64,000 bases of DNA from Prevotellaceae bacterium UBA4361. GTDB taxonomy: Bacteria; Bacteroidota; Bacteroidia; Bacteroidales; Bacteroidaceae. Shown one piece after another: positions 1 through 8,908 of the stretch. Numbering within the stretch: the first letter of the stretch is position 1; the number at the start of each line of letters is the position of its first letter. The translations under genes and the position numbers were made by a program. The notes beneath the pieces were generated by a model. That model made no database searches. It was given only the letters and a program-made list of their open reading frames with translations, and was not told the DNA's origin. The stretch is from assembly GCA_002393575.1 (NCBI GenBank), contig DGSN01000015.1, positions 3,215-67,214 on the forward strand, given 5' to 3'.

Positions 1-26
1 TACTTAATTGAGGTTTTTGAGTTTAA

Positions 27-98
27 GTCTCCTAAAGAAATAGACTAAATGTACTAAATTTTAAAACTTTGCCGATTTTGCCAATTTCTTTAGGAGAC
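27..98. repeat. GTCTCC-ended hairpin element, copy a
   Basis: The element begins GTCTCCTAAAGAAAT and ends with the exact reverse complement, ATTTCTTTAGGAGAC. Between the ends lie the two half-sequences seen in the other copies (one containing GACTAAATGTACTAAATTT, the other TTTGCCGATTTTGCCAA), with no extra insert. It sits 34 bp beyond the stop of the phosphatase gene, so it could act as a 3'-end hairpin. This is the shortest complete copy. Confidence 0.75.
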
Positions 99-131
99 AT
101 TTTCTCTTTTACTTGGGAGAGCTGGAGGGGG

Positions 132-1805
132 CTATTTCATTTCAATCACCTCTCCCACGCAGGCATTAGGTTGCTGAATGTTGAGCAGCGCAGTGATTGT
201 AGCAGCGATGTCGGTGATATGATGCGTGCGGTTGTCCCAGCCATGAGGCACTCCCCACCCCATGAAAATCAACGGAATGTGGGAATCATCTGGACTCCAA
301 GCTATGTGGGTCGTGCCTTTTGCCACGAAACCCTTCTTCTGAATGTCCTTCGTTTCGGAGAAATCTTCCGTCAAGCCTGGGCGTGGCACAATCTGAACTT
401 GTCCGCTGCGGTGAGGGCAATAGCCATTGATAACGTTCGTGCGAATAGGCTCAGGCACGTAGTCAGGGATGGCTTCCACACTGAATGCGTAAGACACTTC
501 GGGGAGCGTGTTCAGATAGACGATGGTTTCGGCAAGAATTTTTGAATACTCTGAAGTCTTCTGCACATCATTGGTGAAGTGTACTTGCTGGGCAGTCAGA
601 CTCATCACGGGGTCTTCCCTGAGCGAAGGGAATGAGGAACGAAGATGTGCATTCAGTCCTTCGATAATAGGGTTTTCGCCCCAGATGTCGGAAGGAATCT
701 TGTGCTCGTGTCGCCATTCCACATTGTGCGCTCCAGCATGGTCGGCAGAGAGGAACAATGTCCAGTTTCCCTTACCCACCTTTTCGTCGAGGAACGACAA
801 GAAATCTGCCACGTCTAAGTCGAGGCGCAAATACATGTCCTCCATCCAGATGGAGTTGGGACCGATGCGGTGCCCCACCATGTCGGTCGAGGAAATGCTC
901 ACAGCGAGGAAGTCGGGCACACCAGCAGGATTGTTTCCCAGGTTCTCCCCCTCCACAGCAGCTTTAGCCATGTCGAAGGTAATCTTCATGCCCCAAGGCG
1001 AGTTCTTCAGGTCGTAACCAAAGGTGTTCTCCCACTTCTGGTTCTTCGGTGCGCTCTGCACGTAGCTTTTCTCGTCGTAGAGCAGTTCCCAAGGCCCTCC
1101 CTTGATATTCTTGTTGGCAAACGCCAAATACTCGTTGGCATATTTCTCGCCCAGTTTTTGGTCGTTGAACTTCTTCACCCACTTAGGCAGTTCATCCATA
1201 TAGTAAGTGCTTGTGATGAAATTCGTGGAATAGCCATCCATCCAATAAGCAGCCGTGGCAGAATGTCCTGCTGGCAGAATGGATGCACGGTCTTTCAAAG
1301 CCACACCCACTGTTTTTGAGCGGAAATTCGTTGCCATGCGCAGTTCGTCGGTCATCGTCGTCACCAGCATGTTGCGAGGCGATTCCAGCCCAGCCTTAGC
1401 CGTCGAGCTTGGTTTTCCGTCCTTGTCGTATGCACCCACTGCCTTCACGCTCTTGTCCTCCGTGCAGTAGGTTTTCTTGCCATCGATATAGAAGGTGTTA
1501 GCCACGATGCCCGTCATGGCAGGCACCGAACCCGTGTAGATTGAAGTGTGTCCCACCGCCGTGATGCAAGGCAGATAGTTGATGAGTGTGCGGTTGCAAT
1601 TCCATCCCTCCCGCATCATCCGTCGGAAACCGCCATCGCAGTAGCGGTCGGCATAGCGAGTGAGGTAATCCCATCTCATTTGGTCAACCACCAGTCCCAC
1701 CACCAGCTTTGGTTGGTGCAACTCCCGAATGTCCTGCACTGTGGTTTGCGCCCAAGCCGAACAGCAAACCCCGATTAAAGCAATTGCTATCAACAGTCTT
1801 CTCAT
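132..1805 (-). CDS. PafA-like alkaline phosphatase family protein
   Basis: A 557-aa exported phosphatase of the alkaline phosphatase superfamily. A cleavable signal peptide (ending CSAWAQ, about residue 20) directs it to the periplasm. The metal-site Asp is in VVDQMRWDYL (residue 40). The Thr nucleophile (about residue 82) lies in ITAVGHTSIYTG, the position used by the Elizabethkingia phosphate-irrepressible enzyme PafA. The K-x-R pair that separates PafA monoesterases from related phosphodiesterases appears in ALKDRASILPAGH. Later zinc ligands are seen in STDMVGH, SADHAG and DDSHIPL. By family it releases phosphate from a broad range of monoesters. It is transcribed alone; a -7 box (TATATTTGC) lies at 1999-2007, placing hairpin element b in its leader. 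The subfamily call is firm, the natural substrate unknown. Confidence 0.9.
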   Translation of the reverse strand: MRRLLIAIALIGVCCSAWAQTTVQDIRELHQPKLVVGLVVDQMRWDYLTRYADRYCDGGFRRMMREGWNCNRTLINYLPCITAVGHTSIYTGSVPAMTGIVANTFYIDGKKTYCTEDKSVKAVGAYDKDGKPSSTAKAGLESPRNMLVTTMTDELRMATNFRSKTVGVALKDRASILPAGHSATAAYWMDGYSTNFITSTYYMDELPKWVKKFNDQKLGEKYANEYLAFANKNIKGGPWELLYDEKSYVQSAPKNQKWENTFGYDLKNSPWGMKITFDMAKAAVEGENLGNNPAGVPDFLAVSISSTDMVGHRIGPNSIWMEDMYLRLDLDVADFLSFLDEKVGKGNWTLFLSADHAGAHNVEWRHEHKIPSDIWGENPIIEGLNAHLRSSFPSLREDPVMSLTAQQVHFTNDVQKTSEYSKILAETIVYLNTLPEVSYAFSVEAIPDYVPEPIRTNVINGYCPHRSGQVQIVPRPGLTEDFSETKDIQKKGFVAKGTTHIAWSPDDSHIPLIFMGWGVPHGWDNRTHHITDIAATITALLNIQQPNACVGEVIEMK

Positions 1806-1829
1806 ATAAGGTAAGTTTTTGAGTTTTAT

Positions 1830-1974
1830 GTCTCCTAAAGAAATAGACTAAATGTACTAAATTTTTATTCATCTTTAACCCTAACCTTAACATTCCAGCC
1901 GAATGGCGGTTATCGTTATGGTTATCGTTATCGTTGAAAAAATTTTGCCGATTTTGCCAATTTCTTCAGGAGAC
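1830..1974. repeat. GTCTCC-ended hairpin element, copy b
   Basis: The same GTCTCCTAAAGAAAT inverted ends as copy a (right end has one change, CTTCAGGAGAC), here enclosing about 60 bp of extra sequence. The insert has runs of CCTAAC/CTTAAC and CGTTATGG and the core CCAGCCGAATGG, which is a relative of the inserts in copy c and at 63063-63136. It occupies the gap between the 61-aa ORF and the phosphatase start. The rest of 1806-2203 is AT-rich with no gene visible. Confidence 0.7.
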
Positions 1975-1998
1975 TCTTTCTCTTTTTTCTTCTTCATT

Positions 1999-2007
1999 GC
2001 AAATATA
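1999..2007 (-). promoter_or_regulatory. Bacteroidetes -7 box, phosphatase gene
   Basis: Reads TATATTTGC on the minus strand, matching TAnnTTTG. It would give a leader of about 190 nt that contains hairpin element b. Confidence 0.4.
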
Positions 2008-2203
2008 GGTATTTCTTTTTATATCTCACTACTCCTAGTTCTTTTTTTGAAAAAAACATGCGGAGAAAAAAATTTCCAACATAAACAACAAACCCACAAA
2101 ACACTTTCCACCACCCCAAAAAACAAACGGCTGCAAATCCCTTTGGAACTTGCAGTCGTTTGTCAGATTATATGTATGTTAATACTTGTCGTTATCCGAA
2201 TGA

Positions 2204-2389
2204 TTACCAGATGGTTTTTTCAACTTCACCCCAGTCTTTTTCATTATATTCGTATGTATCACGTTCCTTGGTGAGACCGTCATCCACACCTGAACCACCT
2301 TCAAAATAAGGTAATTCTTCATATAGTTTTAATTTTACCAAAGCTTCATTTCTATCAATGCTTGGGGCTTTATATGTCTTCTTGTTCAT
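2204..2389 (-). CDS. Small paired ORF D (surface-protein partner)
   Basis: A 61-aa protein without signal peptide or membrane segment, function unknown. Its start codon lies one base beyond the stop of the upstream surface-protein gene, so the two are probably co-translated. It is the most divergent of five related small proteins in this window (others at 30576, 52742, 55751, 62337). They share an N-terminal M-x-K-K-x-Y-x-x-P, a Gly-rich middle (here EGGSGVDDG), a K-E-R motif (LTKERD) and an acidic C-terminus ending in Trp (EKTIW). All five directly follow a secreted protein that has a sorting-like C-terminus. Coding status rests on conservation and position. I assign no biochemical function. 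Confidence 0.75.
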   Translation of the reverse strand: MNKKTYKAPSIDRNEALVKLKLYEELPYFEGGSGVDDGLTKERDTYEYNEKDWGEVEKTIW

Positions 2390-2390
2390 T

Positions 2391-4454
2391 TTAATTCGTT
2401 TTTAAAGTTGAAATAAACACCTTCTTGCCGTTCATGATGTAAATACCACCCTTCAAAGGAGCCGCTACACGCTGTCCGTTCAAGTTGTAAAGCACACCAA
2501 GACCTTCTTCTGCATCCATTTTCTTGATAGCATCAACTGTTTCATTGCCAAATGAGAAGAAATACTTTACATCATCAGAACTCTCACTCAAGTAATTAGT
2601 CATATCTAAATAAGCCTTGCCAGCACTAAGTTTTTTACCATTATTTAGTGGATAGAATCCAACAGTTCCATTCACTTGATTCAAAACATATATTTTGCCA
2701 TTACCTTCTACACTTCCATCAGATGCTTTAAGTGCATTTTCTTCTTCTAATACAAAATTACTGATAGTAGGTATTTCAAAACTATTATCGCTTCCTTCTT
2801 GTTTAGATATCAGTATCGCAGTTCCAGCAGGCACTTCAGTTTTTTCTGTTAAAGCTATCTGATGTCTATCTGTAAAAATACAAGCAGTTTCTATAATATA
2901 AGCAGTTACATCTGTACCTTCAAAATCCAAAGCATTATTAGTTACGTATGTAGCCCATCCAACATCAGAAATACGAACAGTTTCAGAAGTTAACGCTGTA
3001 CGATAATTGCAATACACGGGTTCCTCTGTGTAAATTTCAACTTTGGATATTCTCACACCACTTACAGAACCGTTTCCTGATTTCGAAGTGATACGCAATT
3101 TACCAGTTCCCGATAAAGCCACACCACCAGTATAAGTATTTTTTCCTGTTTCAGAGTTTCCAGATACAGTAACATCCTTCCATGTGTTCATTCCATCTCC
3201 AATAGTTAAACTATTATATTCAACACCTCCATAAGTTCCTCCATAGACAATAACTTTAGAAAGTTTACTCAACTCAAATGCTTCAGACTCAATGTAAGCA
3301 CCATCACCAAATAATCGATATTTACTTTTAGCTGTTGTATTACCGCTATATGTCCAAGTGTCATATCGAAGTGTCTGTGTTAGTATTTCTTCGGTATTGG
3401 TTCCTGATAATTTGGCAAAAACAGCATAATAGGTCACATCATTCATTCCCATTGTAGCGGAAGTGGTAAAAGTAGGCGCAGTATTGGTAGGTTCCAAAGT
3501 TGACTCAGACCAACCCATAAACTCATAACCGTTGGGAATATTATCTGTTGGTGCTGCAAACGTGATTGCTTCGCCTTCTGCAATCGATGTACTGGAAGTC
3601 ACACCATTGACACTCCAAGTTACATTATGTTTAACTTTCTTACCCGACTGTATAACAGTAACAACCTTATTAACAGACTGAGTTTCATACGAATAAGTAA
3701 GAGTAATTTTCCCTACTCGATCAGTTGTTGTTTCATTGATTAATGCCGTGAAATGAATCATATCATTAGTTGCATCAGTAATTGTTATCCATTCTGAACC
3801 TTGCGTAACCGATGCTGTTAATGTACCATCGTCTTTGGGATTATTAATAGAGTAATTTATGATTCCACTTGTTGCATCATCATCTAAAGCAATGTCATCA
3901 GCAATTATTTCAGGGATAGTCCCAACATAAATATAAAGAGTAGCAGGAGGGTAGGTACTAAAACTATTTGACGTAGAGTAAGCACCAATTTTATCAGTAT
4001 TTTTTCCTATGAAACGAGTAGTTGTGCCTTTGTTTTTGAAATAAATAGTACCGTCTTCGAGGGTTGACACAGTCCAAATATATTTATTATCTGATGGGAG
4101 GGTAGAACTAATCGTAAAATCTGTTGAACTACCGCTATACCCTAAATATGTACCATTAAAGATAATGAAATAATTTCCTGATGTGCCTGTAGATTTAACC
4201 TTAAAAGTCAATGGTTGACCTGTAGTAATGGTAATTAAGTTGCCGTTTATAGTAAAACCATTTGTAATAGTTTCAAATTTTTTATTATTATAACTTGAAG
4301 CCAATCGATTATTATATCCTAAGATGTAAGTTCCTTCTTCAGTCAAGTCCGCTACAGATGAAATTTTTCGATAGTTTTGCGCCCATGCCCCCACGCTCAC
4401 TATCATAGCCAGCAATATGACGAGCCATCTTAAGTTTTGAGTAATTTGTTTCAT
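2391..4454 (-). CDS. Secreted surface protein with BACON-like and InlB-repeat-like domains
   Basis: A 687-aa exported protein with signal peptide MKQITQNLRWLVILLAMIVS...GAWAQ, almost the same leader as the protein at 52966. After an N-terminal beta-rich region, about residues 185-270 (IIADDIALDDDATSG... to VVTVIQSG) resemble a BACON domain, a Bacteroidetes fold linked to carbohydrate or mucin binding. Residues about 275-350 (HNVTWSVNGV... GYEFMGWSES... DVTYYAVFAK) resemble the InlB/Flg_new repeat. A further beta domain follows (about 360-480). The C-terminal about 170 residues belong to the domain shared with 52966, 55976 and 58818, ending LYNLNGQRVAAPLKGG and MNGKK with a short extra tail. 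It forms a pair with the small ORF one base downstream. Probably cell-surface; ligand unknown. Confidence 0.85.
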   Translation of the reverse strand: MKQITQNLRWLVILLAMIVSVGAWAQNYRKISSVADLTEEGTYILGYNNRLASSYNNKKFETITNGFTINGNLITITTGQPLTFKVKSTGTSGNYFIIFNGTYLGYSGSSTDFTISSTLPSDNKYIWTVSTLEDGTIYFKNKGTTTRFIGKNTDKIGAYSTSNSFSTYPPATLYIYVGTIPEIIADDIALDDDATSGIINYSINNPKDDGTLTASVTQGSEWITITDATNDMIHFTALINETTTDRVGKITLTYSYETQSVNKVVTVIQSGKKVKHNVTWSVNGVTSSTSIAEGEAITFAAPTDNIPNGYEFMGWSESTLEPTNTAPTFTTSATMGMNDVTYYAVFAKLSGTNTEEILTQTLRYDTWTYSGNTTAKSKYRLFGDGAYIESEAFELSKLSKVIVYGGTYGGVEYNSLTIGDGMNTWKDVTVSGNSETGKNTYTGGVALSGTGKLRITSKSGNGSVSGVRISKVEIYTEEPVYCNYRTALTSETVRISDVGWATYVTNNALDFEGTDVTAYIIETACIFTDRHQIALTEKTEVPAGTAILISKQEGSDNSFEIPTISNFVLEEENALKASDGSVEGNGKIYVLNQVNGTVGFYPLNNGKKLSAGKAYLDMTNYLSESSDDVKYFFSFGNETVDAIKKMDAEEGLGVLYNLNGQRVAAPLKGGIYIMNGKKVFISTLKTN

Positions 4455-4753
4455 ACTAATTTTTGTTTTAAGGTTTTATTAATTGTTTTATTTTGCTTTT
4501 AAATACCGTCCAAAATATCAAAAATTCCTGCAAAGATAGAAAATTTTATTTGTTGACGCGTCATGAGATAAAAAAAACAATCACAAAATAAAGATTTTTT
4601 ATCATTTATCTACTGACTTCACATATCGCGAAAGCAATCACTCGCCCAATGATTATCCGCAATCAGCTGATAATGTTCCTAAGGAGAAATGAACAAGGAG
4701 CCTGAGGCAACGCCCCAGGTAATAGACGGTATGAAAGAAAAACGATTCAAGAG
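4455..4753. other. Intergenic stretch with one promoter
   Basis: Apart from the minus-strand -7 box at 4530-4538, a possible weak minus-strand terminator hairpin for the reductase (CCTGAGGC/GCCCCAGG, about 4701-4719) and an ATTTGTTGAC motif near 4548, I see no gene or repeat here. Confidence 0.5.
4530..4538 (-). promoter_or_regulatory. -7 box of surface-protein/small-ORF pair D
   Basis: Reads TATCTTTGC on the minus strand, 75 bp upstream of the surface-protein start codon. It is likely the single promoter for both genes of the pair. Confidence 0.55.
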
Positions 4754-5872
4754 TCAGTTTTCAAATGTGTCAACCGCCTCTTGCAGCAGGGAGATAATTG
4801 GCAGATGCTGAGGACAAGCATCCTCACACTGTCCGCATTGCACGCACACCGATGCCTTCGGTCCTCCTGTTCGCCAGCCATAGTTGTTGCGAGCTTCAGC
4901 CAGATTGCCATAACTCTTGTACTCGTTCAGTACGGAGAAGATTTCCGGAATGTGTATTTCCATCGGACAACCAGGCGTGCAGTAATGGCAGGATGTGCAA
5001 GGAACCACGTTCGTTCGCCCCAGCACTTCCCTTGCCTCTTCCACCACTTTTTGCTCGAATTCATCGAGAGATTTGAATGATTTCATGTATGAAACATTGT
5101 CCATCATTTGTTCCATACTCGACATGCCACTGAGCACCACCATCACATTCGGCAGAGAAGCCACATAGCGAATTGCCCACGAAGCCATCGAAGCAGTAGG
5201 GTTGGCACGAAGCAGCACGTCTTTCACTGCCTGCGGAGGATTGGCAAGCGTTCCACCCTTCACGGGTTCCATCACAATCACAGGCTTGCCGTGACGTGTG
5301 GCGATGTCATAGCATTGGCGCGCAGCAATGATGCGGTTGTCCATGTCGGCATAGTTGATTTGGAGCTGCACAAACTCCATGTCGGGATGGTCGCAGAGGA
5401 TTTGCTCCAACAGGGCAGGACTGTCGTGGAACGAAAACCCGATATGCCTGATAAGCCCTTCGTCCTTCAACTTGTGCATATAGTCCCAGATGCCATAGCT
5501 GTCGTATCGCTTCAGGTTCACCGCATCGATGCCATGCAGCAAATAGAAGTCGAAGTAGCCTGCACCCGTTCGTTCCAAACTCACCTTGATTTCATTCTTA
5601 GCTTCTTCTTCGCTCGAACACGCAAAAGCCGCTGCATTGAGTTTGTCGGCAAGGTAGTAGCTTTCGCGTGGATACCTGCTGCACAACGCTTCCTTCGCTG
5701 CCGGTTCCGACCCCGCATAGATATAAGCCGTATCGAAATACTTTCCTCCTGCTGCGATGAAAGCATCCACCATTTGCTTGGTCTGTTCCAAGTCGGTTGT
5801 TTTGTCTGCCAGTTGTGGCAAGCGCATGAGTCCGAAACCCAACTTCATGCAGTCTTTCACAAGTTCATTCAT
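4754..5872 (-). CDS. Aldo/keto reductase with C-terminal 2[4Fe-4S] ferredoxin domain
   Basis: A 372-aa cytoplasmic oxidoreductase. Residues about 10-285 form an aldo/keto reductase barrel: GFGLMRLPQ near the start, the catalytic Asp-Tyr region FDTAYIYAGSE, the catalytic Lys in LADKLNA, and His in YLLHGID. The last 80 residues carry two [4Fe-4S] motifs, CTSCHYCTPGCP (about 294) and CVQCGQCEDACP (about 342). This arrangement is common in anaerobes, where the Fe-S domain probably links the reductase to ferredoxin-type electron carriers; the substrate cannot be told from sequence. It is a single gene with its own -7 box (TATTTTTGC at 5894-5902). Length and all motifs are complete. Confidence 0.92.
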   Translation of the reverse strand: MNELVKDCMKLGFGLMRLPQLADKTTDLEQTKQMVDAFIAAGGKYFDTAYIYAGSEPAAKEALCSRYPRESYYLADKLNAAAFACSSEEEAKNEIKVSLERTGAGYFDFYLLHGIDAVNLKRYDSYGIWDYMHKLKDEGLIRHIGFSFHDSPALLEQILCDHPDMEFVQLQINYADMDNRIIAARQCYDIATRHGKPVIVMEPVKGGTLANPPQAVKDVLLRANPTASMASWAIRYVASLPNVMVVLSGMSSMEQMMDNVSYMKSFKSLDEFEQKVVEEAREVLGRTNVVPCTSCHYCTPGCPMEIHIPEIFSVLNEYKSYGNLAEARNNYGWRTGGPKASVCVQCGQCEDACPQHLPIISLLQEAVDTFEN

Positions 5873-5893
5873 AGAGTACTTTATTTAGTTGTG

Positions 5894-5902
5894 GCAAAAA
5901 TA
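5894..5902 (-). promoter_or_regulatory. -7 box, aldo/keto reductase
   Basis: TATTTTTGC on the minus strand, 21 bp before the start codon, implying a very short leader. Confidence 0.5.
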
Positions 5903-5969
5903 GCGAAAATCATTGTAAAGTAAAAACTAAGTAAGCTAAAAGTTAATAGTAAAAAAAATTTACGAAAAA

Positions 5970-6135
5970 TTCACGGGTAATTCACGACCATTCGCGTTAA
6001 AATAAAAAACATGAATTACCGCAAATTATCCGCGAATTATCATGAATTATTATGTTTTTCTTCGAGAGCTTAAACAATTATTTACGATTAATTCGCGGTC
6101 AATTCACGGCCATTCACGTTAAAATATAAAACATG
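5970..6135. repeat. Direct repeat of a CATTC(A/G)CGTTAAAAT motif
   Basis: Two imperfect 44-bp copies (5970-6013 and 6092-6135) share AATTCACG, CCATTC.CGTTAAAATA and AAACATGA. The spacer holds further ATGAATTA/GCGAATTA words. The rest of 5873-6229 is AT-rich and shows no ORF. Confidence 0.6.
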
Positions 6136-6229
6136 ATTTTTTCGTGAATGATATCGTTGTCATATATTTCTTGAGGAAACGCTTATCATTTTTTAATTTT
6201 AATTTTTTACCTTTTCATCATTAATTCGT

Positions 6230-6238
6230 TAACTTTGC
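6230..6238 (+). promoter_or_regulatory. -7 box, dockerin protein
   Basis: TAACTTTGC, 29 bp before the ATG at 6268. An in-frame TTG at 6235 lies inside this box, which argues against starting there. Confidence 0.6.
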
Positions 6239-6267
6239 AGCAATTTTATCCTATAAATACACAAACC

Positions 6268-7923
6268 ATGAAACCATTTTTAAAAATTCTCTCAACCCTC
6301 TTCTTTCTATCTGCTCCAGCAGTAGCACAAGTCACCATCAACTACACCGAGGACGGAGCCACAGTGAATGTCCCAGAAACCGTCAAGGGTGTCGTCCATA
6401 GCGTCACAGGCACAAATGTCATCATCTTCTCGTCCAACACCACCGACGAACTCACCTACTCCGTTTCGGGCACCTGTTCCGACGGTTCGCTCTCCATCAG
6501 AGGCTCCTATAAATTCACCCTGGAACTGAACGGCATCAACCTCACCAACAACCACGGAGGAGCTGCCATCTACGAAAATTGCGGAAAGCGCGTGGCAGTC
6601 GTCATCAAGGAGGGAACGGTGAACACCCTGTCGGACGCAGCCACCAACACACAGAAAGCGGCACTCTACTTCGGAGGGCATCCCGAATTTGAAGGTGGCG
6701 GCACACTGAACGTAAGCGGAAAAGCCAGGCACGCCATCGTCTCCAAGGAATACATGGAGCTGAAAGCCAACACTGGCACCATCAACATACTCGAAGCAGT
6801 GAGCGACGGCATACACTGCGGAAAGGGGAAGGTGAACAACGAACACAACTACTTCAAGATGAAAGGCGGTACGGTCAACATCGCGAATGTGGGAGGCGAT
6901 GGCATAGATGCCGACGATTTCGGCACTATCCACATCAAGAACGGTACTCTCAACATCAGCGTTGGCGACGACTCAAAGGCTCTGAAGGCAGACAGCATCC
7001 TCAACATCAGTGGCGGCGACATCAACATCTATGCCAAAGGAGCTGACAGCGACGCCCTCCGTGCCAACTATGCCGTGAACATCAGCGGAGGCGACATCGA
7101 CATCGTTCTGGGAGGCGACGGAACCAAAGGCATCAAATCGAAATGCGAAACAGCTTCCACGGTCAACAACGGTGGCAACATGAACATCAGCGGAGGCAAT
7201 ATCAGCATCCTGGCATTGGGCAACAACTTCACGGATGCCACTGGCGACGTGTCGAAATGCGTGGGTGCCAGCATCGACGGCAACCTGAACCTCACCGCAG
7301 GCGAACTCCACATCACGACGATGGGCGACGAAGCAAAGGACTTGGCAGTGAAAGGCACAGAAACCATTGCAGACGGAACCGTGTTCACGACCCAATCGCC
7401 GTGGAAAGTGAACCCTTACGACTACCTCTACGACATGACTGCTTATTGCATCGTGAAACAAAATGCCACGACCCTCGACAACTACACCAACAAAGCCATC
7501 GGTGCTTTCCTTGGCGACCAGTGCATCGGCATTGCCATTTTCGACAACAACACTTACGGCACCATGCACCTATACAGCAACACTGCCACCACCGACGAAC
7601 CGTTGACATTCCGACTCTACGACTACGACACAGGCAACACATACGAACTGACCGCTACCGAGGACGTGACCTTCACCTCCGATGCCAACTATGGTTCGCC
7701 AAGCGAACCTATCATCCTCACATACCGCCTCAACTACCCTGGCGATGCCAACTGCGACGGACAAGTGGATATTTCCGACGTGGTAACCGTAGTGAATTAT
7801 GTCCTTTCGGGTTCAGCATCCGACAACACCAGCTTCGACCATCAGAATGCAGACATGAACGAAGATGGCAACATCGACATCTCCGATGTAGTCAGCATCG
7901 TCAATATGATTCTCAACAACTGA
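6268..7923 (+). CDS. Secreted beta-helix carbohydrate-binding protein with dockerin repeats
   Basis: About 551 aa. The chosen ATG gives a clean signal peptide (MKPFLKILSTLFFLSAPAVAQ); the open frame continues 11 codons upstream only to a TTG inside the promoter. Residues about 30-370 are short repeats rich in NISGG, GGDGID and GTLNIS, typical of the right-handed parallel beta-helix family of Cthe_2159 (DUF4353), which binds cellulose or acidic sugars. A beta domain follows (about 375-490). The C-terminus carries two dockerin-type EF-hand loops, GDANCDGQVDISDVV and ADMNEDGNIDISDVV. In Bacteroidetes such dockerins are terminal modules and need not indicate a cellulosome. Probably exported; ligand unknown. 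Hairpin element c begins 26 bp after its stop. Confidence 0.85.
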   Translation: MKPFLKILSTLFFLSAPAVAQVTINYTEDGATVNVPETVKGVVHSVTGTNVIIFSSNTTDELTYSVSGTCSDGSLSIRGSYKFTLELNGINLTNNHGGAAIYENCGKRVAVVIKEGTVNTLSDAATNTQKAALYFGGHPEFEGGGTLNVSGKARHAIVSKEYMELKANTGTINILEAVSDGIHCGKGKVNNEHNYFKMKGGTVNIANVGGDGIDADDFGTIHIKNGTLNISVGDDSKALKADSILNISGGDINIYAKGADSDALRANYAVNISGGDIDIVLGGDGTKGIKSKCETASTVNNGGNMNISGGNISILALGNNFTDATGDVSKCVGASIDGNLNLTAGELHITTMGDEAKDLAVKGTETIADGTVFTTQSPWKVNPYDYLYDMTAYCIVKQNATTLDNYTNKAIGAFLGDQCIGIAIFDNNTYGTMHLYSNTATTDEPLTFRLYDYDTGNTYELTATEDVTFTSDANYGSPSEPIILTYRLNYPGDANCDGQVDISDVVTVVNYVLSGSASDNTSFDHQNADMNEDGNIDISDVVSIVNMILNN

Positions 7924-7948
7924 ATTGTAGAATGAAGAAAGGGAAAAT

Positions 7949-8087
7949 GTCTCCTAAAGAAATTGGCTAAATCGGCAAAATTTAATTTAACGATAACCAT
8001 AACGACAACCGCCATCTGGATGGAAAGTTAAGGCTATGGTTAAAGTTGAAATAAATTTAGTACATTTAGTATATTTCTTCAGGAGAC
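7949..8087. repeat. GTCTCC-ended hairpin element, copy c
   Basis: GTCTCCTAAAGAAAT at the left, CTTCAGGAGAC at the right. Relative to copies a and b it is inverted: the GGCAAAATTT half comes first and the TTTAGTACATTTAG half last. The insert (about 7987-8046) holds CGATAACCATAACG and CCATCTGGATGG, as in copy b and at 63063. Confidence 0.7.
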
Positions 8088-8220
8088 ATCATTCTTAATT
8101 CTTCATTCTTTATTCTTCATTTTACTAAAATTTCTCTCGATGAATTCGACTTTTTTGCACTTTTGAACTATTTTCACAGCGAAATGAACGGAATTGATAG
8201 GACGACGGAAAAAAACGTCG

Positions 8221-8395
8221 TACCTTTGCAGTGTCAAAAGAAAAAAGACAAGATTATTCATATACAAAAAGGGTTAGTTAATATATAAGTTAGTTTAGAT
8301 TAGTTAGTAAATGTTTTTTTAAATTCGGACCGCGAGGTTAGAATTTAGCCTAACAACAGCCTCCCTCATCATCGACTTGAGGGAGGCTGTTGGCG
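8221..8395 (+). ncRNA. Candidate small RNA 1
   Basis: A -7 box TACCTTTGC (8221-8229) is followed by a GTC...GAC mini-hairpin with A-rich loop, several GTTAG/TTAGTTAG words, and a perfect 14-bp hairpin (8355-8368 with 8378-8391, loop 9). No ORF lies between. The plan is the same as at 16957-17110. The U-tract after the hairpin is weak (GGCGTTTAT), so termination is less certain than for the second copy. Start near 8236 is inferred. Confidence 0.5.
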
Positions 8396-8406
8396 TTTAT
8401 ATACAC

Positions 8407-8486
8407 AACGAGCCTTCGTTTTCTTCTCAACGAACGCTCGTTTCCCTCTCAATGAACGCTCGCCGAAACGCAAACGAACGTTCGTT
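8407..8486. repeat. Four-palindrome array, 22-bp period, copy 1
   Basis: Four 14-bp units (8407, 8429, 8451, 8473) of the form AACGANCNNTCGTT, each starting exactly 22 bp after the last, with 8-bp spacers. Units 1, 2 and 4 are AACGAGCCTTCGTT, AACGAACGCTCGTT and AACGAACGTTCGTT; unit 3 is degenerate. The array lies between candidate RNA 1 and the toxin-antitoxin promoter. Confidence 0.8.
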
Positions 8487-8669
8487 GTTTTTCATAACTC
8501 AAAATAATCAGGGATTGGAAGGATATAAAAGGGATTTTGGGTAAGTTAAAAGACTTTTCTTGGCGTTCATTTGTGTGAATTTGTTGACAGAAAAAAGATT
8601 TGTTGACTCCCTATTGTTTCAAAATGCGAATAATTTTAGCAAAGATGATTGTCTTTAAATAAAAAAGAG

Positions 8670-8678
8670 TATATTTGC
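8670..8678 (+). promoter_or_regulatory. -7 box, toxin-antitoxin operon
   Basis: TATATTTGC, 20 bp before the ATG at 8699, so the leader is only about a dozen nucleotides. Confidence 0.6.
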
Positions 8679-8698
8679 ATCCAATAAAAAAAAGCTAT

Positions 8699-8908
8699 AT
8701 GTGTACAATAACCTTAGAGTATAATAAAAGCAATGCTCTTGCACGACGCAAGCTTGCTGCTTTGCTGGCAACAGGATTGTTTATACCTAAAGAAATTAAG
8801 TCCGACGAGCCAACGGCAGAGGATGTAGCTGCTCATCGCAAAGAGATTGATGAATTTCTGTATGCTTCGAAAATTTTAGCTGCCAAAGCATTTAAACGAC
8901 ATCTATGA
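8699..8908 (+). CDS. Putative antitoxin of a MazF/PemK-type module
   Basis: A 69-aa protein (MCTITLEYNKSNALARR...). An in-frame TTG at 8675 falls inside the -7 box, so the ATG at 8699 is the likely start. The ATGA overlap with the next gene (8905-8908) indicates translational coupling, as is usual in type II toxin-antitoxin operons. The short N-terminal beta strand (TITLEYN) followed by helices could be the DNA-binding and toxin-binding parts, but I recognise no classical MazE or AbrB sequence. The antitoxin role is inferred from position and size. Confidence 0.65.
   Translation: MCTITLEYNKSNALARRKLAALLATGLFIPKEIKSDEPTAEDVAAHRKEIDEFLYASKILAAKAFKRHL

Noticed and set aside
6235..6267. TTG start for the dockerin protein
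   Set aside because: The TTG lies inside the -7 box TAACTTTGC and the ATG at 6268 begins a clean signal peptide. The same reasoning rejects the TTG at 8675.
8407..8486. CRISPR array at the 22-bp-period palindromes
   Set aside because: Spacers are only 8 bp, partly shared between arrays, always four units, and no cas genes are present.
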